NCBI RefSeq assembly: GCF_008831045.1
Contig: NZ_WAJS01000023.1
Location: 1 to 46,483, forward strand
DNA from: Adlercreutzia muris
Lineage (GTDB): Bacteria > Actinomycetota > Coriobacteriia > Coriobacteriales > Eggerthellaceae
DNA length: 46,483 nucleotides
Direction: 5' to 3'
Positions within the stretch are counted from its first letter, which is position 1. The number at the start of each line of letters is the position of its first letter. This document shows positions 8,047-17,809 of the stretch, piece by piece. Made by a program: the position numbers and the translations under genes. Under the pieces are notes generated by a model. It ran no database searches, had not been told where the DNA came from, and was given only the letters and a program-made list of their open reading frames with translations.

Positions 8047-8931
8047 CTACTGCTGAGTGCGACGGTCGTGCTTGCGGCTGCGGGCGAGCTTGGCGCCGAA
8101 GGCGCAGACGTCGGTGGCGCCGATGGCAATGAGCAGCATGGAGAAGCCGGCCTTCAGGATCTGTTGGGCCGTGGCGCCCGTGCCGGAGAAGGCCTGGCCG
8201 CCGTTCATGCGGTAGCCATCGAAGAGCTCGCTTACCTCGGCAGGCGTGTAGAAGGCGAGCATGCAGAGGCCGAACACGATGACGATGCAGCCGACGACGA
8301 TGCCGCCGATAAGGAATGCGCGCTCGGGATCGAGGCTTGTGGCCTGCTTTTTGAGGGCTGCGGCTTGGACGGCAGCGTGGGGGTCGTAGGTACCGGCATG
8401 GCCCGGTTCCGGTTGGCGCGGTGCGGGGGCCGGTTGCTGGGGCGCATGGGGGGCGCCGTAGGCCGCCTGGTAGGCTGCCTGGTGGCTAGCGACGGCTCCG
8501 GTTGCACCGGGAATAGCGGCGGGCTGGTCGGGATAGGACTGGGCGAGGTTCTCGCGTTCCATGGCCCGGCCTTCCACGGTATGGCCTGCGTCAGCATCGA
8601 ACACGGGGGTGGCGGGCGCTGCGGGGGCTGCCCCCTCCAGGGACACGGGCTCGTTGGTAACGGCGGGCTCGTCGGGGTTCAGCTCCTGGGACTGCAAGAC
8701 CTCGCCGAGCATCTCACTGCTATCGCCCGCCGCGGCCATCTCAACACCGTCGATGGTGCCGGGGCCCTCATCGGCCACTGCAATCGTCTCGGTGACGACC
8801 TCGTCGGCCGTGACGGCGCTATCGGATCCTTCGATGGGGTAGGTGGGGGCAAGGGAGTCACGCTCGAGCTCGCGGCCCTCGGCGGCGTAGCCGGCAGAGG
8901 TGCCAGGCGTAGGATGGGTGTTCTCAGCCAT
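8047..8931 (-). CDS. Membrane protein of unknown function with a long disordered N-terminus
   Basis: 294 residues from ATG 8931, with GAGGAG 6-7 bases upstream. Residues 1-200 are low-complexity, acidic and Ala/Pro/Gln-rich. Within them a motif occurs twice: EGRELERDSLAPTYP (about 18-32) and EGRAMERENLAQSYP (about 121-135). The C-terminal third has two membrane segments (FLIGGIVVGCIVIVFGLCML, about 205-226, and ILKAGFSMLLIAIGATDVCAF, about 259-280) and a basic end. The arrangement suggests a cytoplasmic flexible arm that could bind a partner through the repeated motif. No family recognised. It is flanked by hairpins and REP-like pieces and seems to be a single transcription unit. Confidence 0.75.
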   Translation of the reverse strand: MAENTHPTPGTSAGYAAEGRELERDSLAPTYPIEGSDSAVTADEVVTETIAVADEGPGTIDGVEMAAAGDSSEMLGEVLQSQELNPDEPAVTNEPVSLEGAAPAAPATPVFDADAGHTVEGRAMERENLAQSYPDQPAAIPGATGAVASHQAAYQAAYGAPHAPQQPAPAPRQPEPGHAGTYDPHAAVQAAALKKQATSLDPERAFLIGGIVVGCIVIVFGLCMLAFYTPAEVSELFDGYRMNGGQAFSGTGATAQQILKAGFSMLLIAIGATDVCAFGAKLARSRKHDRRTQQ

Positions 8932-8981
8932 GGAAAGCTCCTCTCAGGGATGGGGACGATAGAACACCTGTCAGCATAAGG

Positions 8982-9013
8982 AGCGCGCCGCCCCGAAAAC
9001 GGAGCGGCGCGCT
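8982..9013. terminator. GC-rich hairpin downstream of the XRE regulator
   Basis: AGCGCGCCGC (8982-8991) pairs with GCGGCGCGCT (9004-9013) around a short loop. It lies between the leftward gene ending at 9093 and the start of the next leftward gene, so it could end the former. No T-run follows on that strand, so the call is tentative. Confidence 0.45.
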
Positions 9014-9092
9014 AATCGTATGGCGACCGTAGGATTTCCGCCACCGTTTCGCAAAACGCTCTGACGAAGACGGGCGCGGTGGTTGTCCGGCC

Positions 9093-10208
9093 TTACGCTG
9101 TCGGATCGTCCTTCACGAAGGTGGATACGAAGATGCTGGCCACGCCGCACAAAAGGCCGCCGACGAACCAGGCCATCCAGAAGTAGGCCGTGTGCCACTG
9201 GGGCACGAGCAGCAGCGCCATGCCCACTATGGTGGCAATGATCATGATGATGCCGCACAGGCCGCTCGTGAGCTGGCTCTTGCGATGGCGTCGTTCCAGG
9301 CGCGCCCGGGCGCGGGCAATTTCCGCATCCGAGGCGTTCGGTATGCCCAACAGCTCGCAGATCTGCTCGTCGGTGTACAAGCCGCGCAGCTGGGCTGCGT
9401 CCGATTCGCGGAGGTACTTCCATGTGTCGCTTTCGGCCATGGCTTGCTCGCGGGCCTCGTTGTAGTTGGCGACGTACACGCGGGACAGCAGGATGGAGGC
9501 GCGCACGATGAGCCACACCGCTATCGCTATGAGGGCCATCATGAAGCCGCTCGCGATACCCTCGACGAAGTTCCCGCTCCCATCGGTGAGGCTCGCTCCC
9601 ACGATGCCGACGAAGATGAGGAAGATGCCGGCGACGAGGTTGATCACAAAGGAGCGCTGGGTGGCGCGGCGGTCGTCGGCGGTGTAGAAGTCCTGGACGT
9701 AGGGGTGGCTGCGCTGAAACTCTGCATGCTGGAACGAGGCCGTGAGAATGAGGGCGGTGCCGACGCCGATGCCGACGAATAGCGGAATGAGCGTAAGGGC
9801 CTCCAGGTTCGGATTGAAGCGCTCGGCGGCGGTGCCCACGAAGATAAGCAGCGACACGCCCAGGAGAATGGAGAAGACTCCGGCGGCGATCTTCGTGGCG
9901 AAAGCGCGCATATGCTCGTCGTAGCCGCATACGTCCAGGGGTGGGCCGCCGGCGTTCTCACGCATGGCGGCAGCGGCGGCCTGGGCCCGCGGGGTGGGGG
10001 AGGTGGCAGTCAGGTCGCCCGTCACCAGCTCGTCCAAGGTGCAGTCGAATATCTGGCACAGCTTCAACAGCTTGTCCATCTCGGGGTAGGCGCGCTCGGC
10101 CTCCCATTTGGTGACGGATTGGCGGCTCACGCCTACCATCATGGCCAGCTGCTCTTGGGTCATGGCGTGGGTGGCGCGCAGATACTGCAGGTTGTCTCGG
10201 AAACTCAT
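9093..10208 (-). CDS. XRE-family transcriptional regulator with multi-span membrane domain
   Basis: 371 residues; the start MSFRDNLQYLR at 10208 has GAGAGGA 6 bases upstream, while the longer frame to 10259 lacks a ribosome site. Residues 1-65 form a Cro/C1 helix-turn-helix (MTQEQLAMMVGVSRQSVTKWE). The rest holds two blocks of membrane spans: a pair at about 105-165, a pair at about 195-250, and a pair at the C-terminal end, separated by soluble loops. Membrane-tethered XRE regulators of this shape are common in Coriobacteriia and Firmicutes and probably sense envelope state. Target genes cannot be told; the flanking genes give no clear hint. Confidence 0.85.
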   Translation of the reverse strand: MSFRDNLQYLRATHAMTQEQLAMMVGVSRQSVTKWEAERAYPEMDKLLKLCQIFDCTLDELVTGDLTATSPTPRAQAAAAAMRENAGGPPLDVCGYDEHMRAFATKIAAGVFSILLGVSLLIFVGTAAERFNPNLEALTLIPLFVGIGVGTALILTASFQHAEFQRSHPYVQDFYTADDRRATQRSFVINLVAGIFLIFVGIVGASLTDGSGNFVEGIASGFMMALIAIAVWLIVRASILLSRVYVANYNEAREQAMAESDTWKYLRESDAAQLRGLYTDEQICELLGIPNASDAEIARARARLERRHRKSQLTSGLCGIIMIIATIVGMALLLVPQWHTAYFWMAWFVGGLLCGVASIFVSTFVKDDPTA

Positions 10209-10359
10209 AGCGGGTCCTCTCGGGGTGAATATGCGATCGGTCAGGCGGTATCGACGCATTCCACTCTACGGTAGCCGGCGAGCCGAATCCACCAACTTGC
10301 GGCATCATTTTCAAGCGCCCTGCGGTTGCCAACCCCAGGTCAGGCTAGCGACTCGGTGC

Positions 10360-10562
10360 CGAGCGCGACAGAGGGACGCGATTCCGTGGCCGACTTCGCG
10401 CTCATCCCCTTCCGAACGCGATCATGGCAATAGCGAAGACGACGCACGCATCTCGGTACCATCCCGTAATCGCTGATGCTGAAGTGGAAGCTATTGCCTG
10501 GCAATCGCGTTCTCCAGGGGGCGCTCAGACGTCCCCGGAATCGCGTCCCTCTGTCGCGCTCG
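10360..10562. repeat. 203-bp palindromic element with 27-bp perfect terminal inverted repeats
   Basis: Bases 10360-10386 and 10536-10562 are exact reverse complements. Within the 149-base core the arms continue to match in patches (for example AACGCGAT and GGCAATAGC are mirrored), so the whole can fold into one long interrupted hairpin. It begins 10 bases after the map stop codon and contains no believable gene. A CGGTG occurs just outside each end (10354-10358 and 10564-10568), one base removed from the repeats, which might be a target duplication. This fits a MITE-like element or a long structured RNA downstream of map. Confidence 0.7.
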
Positions 10563-10572
10563 ACGGTGGCCC

Positions 10573-11457
<885 letters not shown>

Positions 11458-11689
11458 AGGTGATGCTCCTTGAAATAGGCTTGCTCGGTGAAAAGTTCGC
11501 CGCCTATGGTACTACAAGTTGGCGGCTAGGATCGTCCTCTTGTGGGGGCGTCCAACGGGGCGGCCGGCTTCTTGGCGGGTTCTCCCTTCCGCGAGGTGCG
11601 GGCGGCGTGGTACCCTGATAACGTGCGCTCGGCTGGTTGGCCGGGCGTCTCTTGTCGAGGATTGCACGGACGAAAGCGAGGTGAAGGTC

Positions 11690-13021
11690 ATGGCGGCGGT
11701 GAGTCCCGGTGTGTACAAGAAGGTGCTGCAGGTGCGATCGGCCTACGCCTTCGACATCGCCTGCCTGCTCATGCGCTTCTTCGGCGCCATGCTGAACATC
11801 GGCGTGGTGACCATGCTCACCTTGTCGGGGTACTCGTTTTTCACGGCAGGGCTGGCCTCGTCGCTGATCGCGCTGTCCATCTTCGTGGTAACGCCGCGGG
11901 TGTCCAAGCGCATCGACGAGCGCGGGCAGTCGGCCGTGGTGCCCAAGGCGGCCGCTGTGTCGCTGCTCGGCCTGGTCATTCTGGTGGGGAACACGGCAGT
12001 GCACGGACCGGTGTGGCCGCTGTTCGTGGGTGCGCTGCTCGTGGGATTCTACCCGAGCCCCCAGGCCATGGCCCGTGCGCGGTGGACCTATCTGATTCGG
12101 TCGGGGAAGCTGGGCGAGGCGGCTCCCGATCTGCGCACCATGTTCTCCTACGAGAGCGTGCTGGACGACATGGCGTTCATCTTCAGCCCGTCTATTTCCA
12201 TCGCACTGGCGGCGGCCATCGTGCCGACGGCGGGCATGATTGCAGGTGGGACCGCCTTTGCCGTGGGCGTAGCACTCTTGTGCGCGTCGAAGTCCACCGA
12301 GCCGGTGCCCGGCTGGTCGGACAACCTGGCCGAGGGCGCGGAGGCTGCTGCCGCCGAGGTGGAGGGCGAGCCGGCGGCGGTGGGCGCGGGGGCGGGTCGC
12401 TCGGTGCCCAAGAAGAGCCTCATGCGCACGTCGCCGGCGGTGCGGGTGCTGTTTATCATCTATGCCTTCGCCGGGGCCTTCTTGGGTCTGTTCGACACGG
12501 CGACGGTGTCGCTGGCTGAAGATTTGCACAGCCCCGATTTTGCCGGGGCCGTGCTCATGGCCTCTGGTGCGGTGTCCATGGTTGTGGGGTTCTTGTTCGG
12601 GATGGTGCGCTTGCGGGCGCCCCTGGCCAAGCAGCTGGTGGTGGCCGCCTGCGCTTTGGGGCTGTCTTTCGGCACCATGTTCTTCATCAATTCGGCACCC
12701 TCGCTTATGGTGGTGGCGCTGATCGGGGCGGCCACCTATTCGCCGCTGCTGATCGTGGCCAACGGCGTGTGCGAGCGAGCCGTGCCCGACGCCCGTCTGA
12801 CCGAGGCCATCACCTGGCTGAATGCCGGCTACACCTGCGGCGCGGCCTTCGGGCCCACTACGGCCGGGGCCATTATCGACCTGTTCGGCACCATGGCCTC
12901 CTTCAAGGTGGGTGCCGTGCTGTGCCTGGGGATGCCCTTAACCGCGCTTCTGTGCTACCGCATCGTGAAGCGCAACATTCGCCCCGCCTATACGGTTATG
13001 GAGAGGCGCGAGCTGTCGTAA
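11690..13021 (+). CDS. Major facilitator superfamily transporter
   Basis: 443 residues starting MAAVSPGVYKK at ATG 11690, preceded by GAGGTGAAGG; the frame is open further upstream but without coding character. About 12 membrane segments in two halves are separated by a central soluble loop (about 205-245) rich in Glu and Ala. The loop after TM2 reads TPRVSKRIDERGQ, matching the MFS GxxxD-R-x-G-R motif loosely. The family moves small solutes by proton coupling; the substrate is not evident. It stands alone, divergent from map, with both 5' ends in the 230 bases between them. Confidence 0.85.
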   Translation: MAAVSPGVYKKVLQVRSAYAFDIACLLMRFFGAMLNIGVVTMLTLSGYSFFTAGLASSLIALSIFVVTPRVSKRIDERGQSAVVPKAAAVSLLGLVILVGNTAVHGPVWPLFVGALLVGFYPSPQAMARARWTYLIRSGKLGEAAPDLRTMFSYESVLDDMAFIFSPSISIALAAAIVPTAGMIAGGTAFAVGVALLCASKSTEPVPGWSDNLAEGAEAAAAEVEGEPAAVGAGAGRSVPKKSLMRTSPAVRVLFIIYAFAGAFLGLFDTATVSLAEDLHSPDFAGAVLMASGAVSMVVGFLFGMVRLRAPLAKQLVVAACALGLSFGTMFFINSAPSLMVVALIGAATYSPLLIVANGVCERAVPDARLTEAITWLNAGYTCGAAFGPTTAGAIIDLFGTMASFKVGAVLCLGMPLTALLCYRIVKRNIRPAYTVMERRELS

Positions 13022-13344
13022 GGGGAGGCCGAGCGGACGGCCGACGGGCGGTTGAGCGGGCGGGCTGAAACCCGCCCCTGCAAGTGCTTGGCATCCGGCA
13101 TGGACACGGAACTCGGCAGGCTCCGTAGGGCCGCGGGCTTCAGCTCGCCCGCGATCCCCGCTCTCTGATAAAAAGATGACGATTCCGCTACTGATTGGGC
13201 GTCAGTAAGTTCGGGCTGTCACAATGGGGGCGCGACGATGCCAGCCATTTGGCGCGACGACGCGGACGGACGCATTCTCGCGCGAAACGAGCTGACCGCC
13301 GCCCTGGTGAGGCGGGCGCTGCCCGCAGAAGAGAAAGGATCGTC
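13022..13344. other. Gene-free stretch with hairpins
   Basis: No coding region supported. GGGCGG-type arms around 13057-13076 form a stem-loop about 40 bases after the MFS stop and may be its terminator. A second imperfect stem (GCGGGC ... GCCCGC, about 13131-13152) follows. The last 150 bases presumably hold the promoter of the next gene, but no clear pair of boxes was found. Confidence 0.4.
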
Positions 13345-14214
13345 ATGGATCAAATGAACTACACGGCTCCTCAGCCGCAGCCGACGCAGCCGGTGTACGC
13401 CCAGGGCTGCCTCGGCGCCGCCTGGGCCGACATCAAGGCGACGCCGGGCTACGTCGGCAAACTGGTGGTGCTCGGCCTTATCATGTGCGTGCCTATCCTG
13501 AACTTCGTGGTTGCGGGCTATCTGCTGCACTGGGCGCGTGAGGTGCCTTTCGGCGGCCGTACGCCCATGCCACCGAAGTATGTGACGGGCAAGAACTTCG
13601 AATACGGCTTCTATGCCTTCGTTATCAGTCTGGTGGTGGGTATTGTCGTCAGCGTGGCGGGAATGATCCTGGTCTTTATCCCGCTGCTCGGTGTCCTTGT
13701 CTCGTTGGCGCTGAGCCTGGCCGGTGCAGTGGCGGCGAGCCTCATGCAGATGCGCATGATCATGGGCTACACCATCGGCGACGGGTTCGCCGTGAAGGAC
13801 CTGTGGGCGGTGGCTCAGCGCAACTGGGGCCAGCTGCTGTTGGTGACCCTCGTGCCCGGTGTAGCGGTCGGCTTCATCGCGGCGGTGGTGTCGATGGTGG
13901 TCTTGCTCTTCGCTATGCTGCTGGCCATGGGCGCTGCGATGCCGATGGCCGTTTCCGCTTCGGCGGCGTCCGATCCCTCCTTTGGCGAGGTAGTGGGTCT
14001 GCTTGGCGTTATTGCGGGACCGACCCTGTTCGCAGCGCTCATCGTGTGCGTGCTCGCCTGCTTTGCGGAGGCGCTGGCCTCGACCCTCACGCTGCGCGGT
14101 CTCGGCCATTGGGTGGCCCGCTACGCGCCGGAGTGGACCGCTCTCGCCATGCCGGCGGCCCCGGTGCAGCCCACCCCCGGTTACCCCCAGAATCCCGGCA
14201 CGCCCCTTCAGTAG
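13345..14214 (+). CDS. DUF4013-type polytopic membrane protein
   Basis: 289 residues from ATG 13345, after GAGAAAGGA. A short Pro/Gln-rich N-terminus (1-20) is followed by GYVGKLVVLGLIMCVPILNFVVAGYLLHWAREV (about 35-67). This segment, with two paired hydrophobic helices and a Gly-Tyr turn, is the typical opening of DUF4013 proteins. Six membrane segments follow in all, and the tail is again Pro/Gln-rich. The function of the family is unknown. It is probably a single-gene unit, since a strong terminator follows 28 bases after the stop. Confidence 0.8.
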   Translation: MDQMNYTAPQPQPTQPVYAQGCLGAAWADIKATPGYVGKLVVLGLIMCVPILNFVVAGYLLHWAREVPFGGRTPMPPKYVTGKNFEYGFYAFVISLVVGIVVSVAGMILVFIPLLGVLVSLALSLAGAVAASLMQMRMIMGYTIGDGFAVKDLWAVAQRNWGQLLLVTLVPGVAVGFIAAVVSMVVLLFAMLLAMGAAMPMAVSASAASDPSFGEVVGLLGVIAGPTLFAALIVCVLACFAEALASTLTLRGLGHWVARYAPEWTALAMPAAPVQPTPGYPQNPGTPLQ

Positions 14215-14242
14215 GGAAGGGCGCGCCCTTCCCTCGGGGATG

Positions 14243-14282
14243 AACGAGAACGGACCCGCCATTGAGCGGGTCCGTTCTCGTT
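14243..14282. terminator. Terminator hairpin after the DUF4013 gene
   Basis: A perfect 17-bp stem (14243-14259 with 14266-14282) encloses a 6-base loop. The T-tail is short on both strands. Its strength and position between convergent genes suggest a bidirectional terminator. Confidence 0.75.
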
Positions 14283-14343
14283 CGGTGCCGGAATAGGTGG
14301 AGTTTGGCGGGAGGGGCTCCCGCTTTAAGCGCCGATCTATTCG

Positions 14344-15942
14344 CTATTCGACGTGGATCTCCAGGGCCTTGATGCCGATGGGGGACCAGCTCGTGGCGAA
14401 GGACTCCTCGAGGGGGCCCTGCACATCGGCGCTGCGTCCGACGAGGCCCTGGCCGTTGTCGTCGAGACCGGCCACGGCCACGGCCACATAGGAGAGGCGG
14501 TAGGCGGTGCCGTTGATGCTCAGCTCGAGAGGACGGGCGAGCTCCAGGACGAGCTGTACGCGGCCGTCGGCATCGGCGCTGAGGCTGCCGTTGCTGTGGC
14601 CGTTGCCCTGGGCCAGAGCGCTCGAGGAGCCAAGGGCTCGCAGGGTGCCGGACAGCGACACGCTGTCGCCGTAGTACACCTCGCCGAGCTTGTCGGGGGC
14701 GGTATTGGCCCGCGCGTCCACTGAGGCAGGACTGTTGCCGGCCGTGGGATCGTCCTTGTCCTTATCCTCGTCGTCCTTGTTCTCGCTGTCGGCGGGCTGC
14801 TCCGTGTCATAGTCGATCTGGCCCGCATTGTGGACGCTCACGTGCCAGCCTTCGTTGTTGGACCAGGACACGTTCAGCGTGACCACGGATGTGCGCTGCT
14901 CGTTGACCGTCTTCCCGTCAACCTGGGTTTGCGCCTGCTTCGAGAGGGTTACGGTGAGCGGGCCGCCGTCGGTGGTGAGATCGGTGGAGGTCTTCACCAC
15001 GGAGGCGCCGGCCATGGCCTCGCTGTAGGTGGCGTCGTGGGCGGCCAGGATGGCGTTCAGGTTGTCCATGATGTCGCCGGCTGCGGCGGGGGTGAGGGGC
15101 GTGGCCGTCTGCTCGCCGCAGGTGGCTTCCCCGGGGATCCAGGTCTCGCTCGTCTCGGAGTACTCGAAGGGCAGGGTGACGGGCATGGTGATCTCCACGC
15201 CCTTGTTCTTGTAGGTGGCCGTGGCGGTGGCGGTACACTGCACGACGGTCTGGCCGCTCACGCCGAGGTTGACCGGCTCGCCGATGGCGATGTCGCTGAA
15301 CTTCGGGCCGATGAGGGAATCTTGGGAGACGTAGGCGAAGCGGGAGATGTCCGGCATCTCCAGGGCCAGCTCGTTGAAGGCCGCCTCGACGCGGTTGTCG
15401 GCCAGGGCGACGCGCTGGGTCTGCGTCGGCGCTTCCTGGGCGAAGAAGCCGGAAGTGAAGAGGTAGGCCACGGCGCCGGTGGCAACGAGGGCGATGATGG
15501 CCAAGGTGATGACCACGGCCAGGGCACCACCGCCTCGTTTGCCCCCCTGGGCCTTCGCCGCATCCACGGTGCCGTAGGCCACGGCGGGGGATGTCAGGGG
15601 CAGGGGCGGTTCGGGCGCGATCGGGGCCGCGGGAGCAGGGCCGCTCGCCGTGGCCGCGGAAGCCTCGCCGGCGCTGGGAGCGCTCTGGCTGGGGGCCGCG
15701 GCCGCGACGCCACCATCGGCGGCCGCTGCGGCAACGGTGGAAGCTGCGGGGGCGTTCCCGGGGCGGTCGTCGCCCGGGACTGCCGCGGCATCGCGGCTCA
15801 TGTCAGCTGAGGTGGCCTCGGGGGCCGATACGGTATCGGTTGCGGCCGCGGCGCCGGCACCCTCGGGCGCGGCCTCCGCAGCGCTCTGGATGAAAGCGGC
15901 GGCAGCTTCGCGTGCGGCCTTCTGCGAATCGTGGTCAGTCAT
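14344..15942 (-). CDS. Single-pass membrane protein with large extracytoplasmic region, unknown function
   Basis: 532 residues from ATG 15942, with AGGAGG 4 bases upstream. Residues 1-130 are Ala/Pro-rich and cytoplasmic, one membrane helix lies at about 140-165 (GGGALAVVITLAIIALVATGAVAYLF), and about 365 residues lie outside. The outer part begins with two beta-rich repeats of roughly 90 residues (segments around VALADNRVEAAFNELALEMPD and LTPAAAGDIMDNLNAILAAH), then an acidic Asp/Lys linker (about 385-400), then a final beta-rich domain of about 130 residues. No catalytic motif was recognised. The layout is like DUF4352 or other anchored sensory or surface proteins of Coriobacteriia, but no assignment is made. 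Confidence 0.78.
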   Translation of the reverse strand: MTDHDSQKAAREAAAAFIQSAAEAAPEGAGAAAATDTVSAPEATSADMSRDAAAVPGDDRPGNAPAASTVAAAAADGGVAAAAPSQSAPSAGEASAATASGPAPAAPIAPEPPLPLTSPAVAYGTVDAAKAQGGKRGGGALAVVITLAIIALVATGAVAYLFTSGFFAQEAPTQTQRVALADNRVEAAFNELALEMPDISRFAYVSQDSLIGPKFSDIAIGEPVNLGVSGQTVVQCTATATATYKNKGVEITMPVTLPFEYSETSETWIPGEATCGEQTATPLTPAAAGDIMDNLNAILAAHDATYSEAMAGASVVKTSTDLTTDGGPLTVTLSKQAQTQVDGKTVNEQRTSVVTLNVSWSNNEGWHVSVHNAGQIDYDTEQPADSENKDDEDKDKDDPTAGNSPASVDARANTAPDKLGEVYYGDSVSLSGTLRALGSSSALAQGNGHSNGSLSADADGRVQLVLELARPLELSINGTAYRLSYVAVAVAGLDDNGQGLVGRSADVQGPLEESFATSWSPIGIKALEIHVE

Positions 15943-16031
15943 GAATCCTCCTGGATGACGGGCCGCAACCCCTCGCGGCCTTATTGACGCATTGTACCCG
16001 ACGGAGGGGGCGAAAGGCTAGGTCTTGCCGC

Positions 16032-16448
16032 TTATTCCGCGCCGTTGCGCAGATTATGGGCGATAACGGCGCCGATAATCATGATGAGGCCGTTGAAGAG
16101 CAGCGAGGTGGGCATGCCGGCTCCGGTGGCCGAGCAGAGGCCGAGCCCCAGGAGCGTGGCCGCAATGCCGGCCAGGGCCACGGTGAAGAGCGAGGGCGTA
16201 CGGCGTGGGTTGCGGGAGGTCGCACGACCGAGCAGGCCGGCGGCGAGCGTGATGGCGTTGGCCGCCATGAGGGAGAGTCCCAGCGCCACGGAACCGAGGG
16301 AAAGGACGATCCCGTCGACGCTCCCATCGGCGACGGCCTGGTAGAGCACGACGGCGCCGGTGACGAGGCCGAACAGACCGCAGAGGATGAGCAGGTAGGA
16401 GAACATGCGGAGATACCAGACGGCGGTATCCTTCGGCTCTGTGGTCAC
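16032..16448 (-). CDS. Small four-span membrane protein, unknown function
   Basis: 138 residues if started at GTG 16448, preceded by GAAGGGAG with 7-base spacing; the frame is open to an ATG at 16541, but that extension is polar and lacks a ribosome site. Four hydrophobic helices span most of the chain (about 14-36, 44-69, 84-105 and 112-130) with an NPRR turn between the second and third. No family recognised. It is 90 bases from the preceding gene on the same strand and may be a separate unit. Confidence 0.7.
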   Translation of the reverse strand: MTTEPKDTAVWYLRMFSYLLILCGLFGLVTGAVVLYQAVADGSVDGIVLSLGSVALGLSLMAANAITLAAGLLGRATSRNPRRTPSLFTVALAGIAATLLGLGLCSATGAGMPTSLLFNGLIMIIGAVIAHNLRNGAE

Positions 16449-16588
16449 CGGCGGGCTCCCTTCTTTCGGGGTGGAGGGCGGTCCCGAGCTGTCTGTCCAT
16501 CGGATCGGCCGAGTGTCAAATCGGTGGCATCTTGCGGGCATGTTGTGGGCTTAGGGCCTGAATTCGGGGGTCATGATACCATAGCGCC

Positions 16589-17797
16589 ATGGATTCCACG
16601 CTTCTTCAACAAACCCCCTTGCAGCCCGACCCCGGCATTGGGAGCGGTCGGGCGCACACGCCTTTGGGCCTGAAGGTGTTCGGCGTGCTGCTGATCGTGG
16701 GCGGCCTGGTGTCGGCCCCCTCGACGCTCGTGGTGCTCTTCGCCACGGGCAAGGCCTTCGTGGATGGCTCGGGCCGGGAGTACTCGGTGCTAACCATGGT
16801 GCTGTGGGCCGCTTTGGTGATCGCCTTGGCCTTCACCGTAGTGGCAGCTGTGGTGCTGGGAGTGCGTCTGCTGCGCGGGCGCCGGCGCCGGGCGCGGCTC
16901 ATCGCCGAGGCCATGGCCATCGCCCTAGTCGTGGCGTTCGCTTGCGACCTTATGCTGTACGGCGTGAACGAGAGCCTGTGGTTTATCGGGGTCATGGCGC
17001 TCATCTTGGTGGCGGCCCATGTGTTCGTGGATCCGTCGCTGTCCGACGAGCGCGAGCTGCAGCGCCGGCTGCGCCTCATGGAAACGCGGGAGGAAATGGA
17101 GGAGGGCACCCTCGGCCTGGATAAGTCAGGGGCCGGCTTCATCGAGCTGGACTTCTTCAACTTGTTCTGGATCTTCGTCATCGCCAGCGTGGCCGGGGTG
17201 GTGATCGAGTCCATCTACCACGTGCTCGTGGTAGACTTCGGCCACTACGAGGATCGCGCCGGGCTTCTGTGGGGCCCCTTCTCGCCCATCTACGGCTTCG
17301 GGGCGCTGCTTATGACGCTTGCGCTCAATCGGTTCCACAACGCTCCCGTTCCCGTAGTGTTTCTGGTGAGCGCCCTTATCGGAGGGGCCTTCGAGTACTT
17401 CGTCAGCTGGTTCATGGAATATGCCTTCGGCGCGGTGGCCTGGGATTACACCGGCACCTTCCTCAATATCAACGGGCGCACCAACTTCATGTTCATGTGC
17501 ATGTGGGGCGCGCTCGGGGTGGTGTGGGTGAAGTTGGCCCTGCCGGCCCTGCTGCATACGGTGAATCTCATTCCCTGGCGCTGGCGCTACTCCATCACGG
17601 CGGTGTGCGCCGCGCTCATGATCTTCAACGGGGTGATGACCCTGGTGGCGCTCGACTGCTGGTATTCCCGCCTGGCGGGTGCGGCGCCCGATAACGCGCT
17701 CGAGCAGTTCTGCGCCGAGCATTTCGACAACCAATGGATGGAGCACCGCTTCGAGTCGATGAGCATCGATCCGGGTGCGGCCCACCGGTCCTCCTAG
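16589..17797 (+). CDS. Putative ABC-transporter-type membrane protein (CmpB/PF06541 family)
   Basis: 402 residues. The N-terminal half has four membrane spans. The C-terminal half carries the PF06541 pattern: FWIFVIASVAGVVIESIYH, then RAGLLWGPFSPIYGFGAL, then EYFVSWFMEYAFGAVAWDYTG and LNINGR (about 190-315). The family name refers to a presumed ABC-transporter membrane component, but the role is not established and no ATPase gene is adjacent. ATG 16589 has no ribosome site; a TGATACCAT lies directly upstream, so the message may be leaderless. The gene ends 12 bases before the DnaJ-domain gene, and the two are probably cotranscribed. Confidence 0.82.
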   Translation: MDSTLLQQTPLQPDPGIGSGRAHTPLGLKVFGVLLIVGGLVSAPSTLVVLFATGKAFVDGSGREYSVLTMVLWAALVIALAFTVVAAVVLGVRLLRGRRRRARLIAEAMAIALVVAFACDLMLYGVNESLWFIGVMALILVAAHVFVDPSLSDERELQRRLRLMETREEMEEGTLGLDKSGAGFIELDFFNLFWIFVIASVAGVVIESIYHVLVVDFGHYEDRAGLLWGPFSPIYGFGALLMTLALNRFHNAPVPVVFLVSALIGGAFEYFVSWFMEYAFGAVAWDYTGTFLNINGRTNFMFMCMWGALGVVWVKLALPALLHTVNLIPWRWRYSITAVCAALMIFNGVMTLVALDCWYSRLAGAAPDNALEQFCAEHFDNQWMEHRFESMSIDPGAAHRSS

Positions 17798-17809
17798 GAG
17801 CGCACGACC

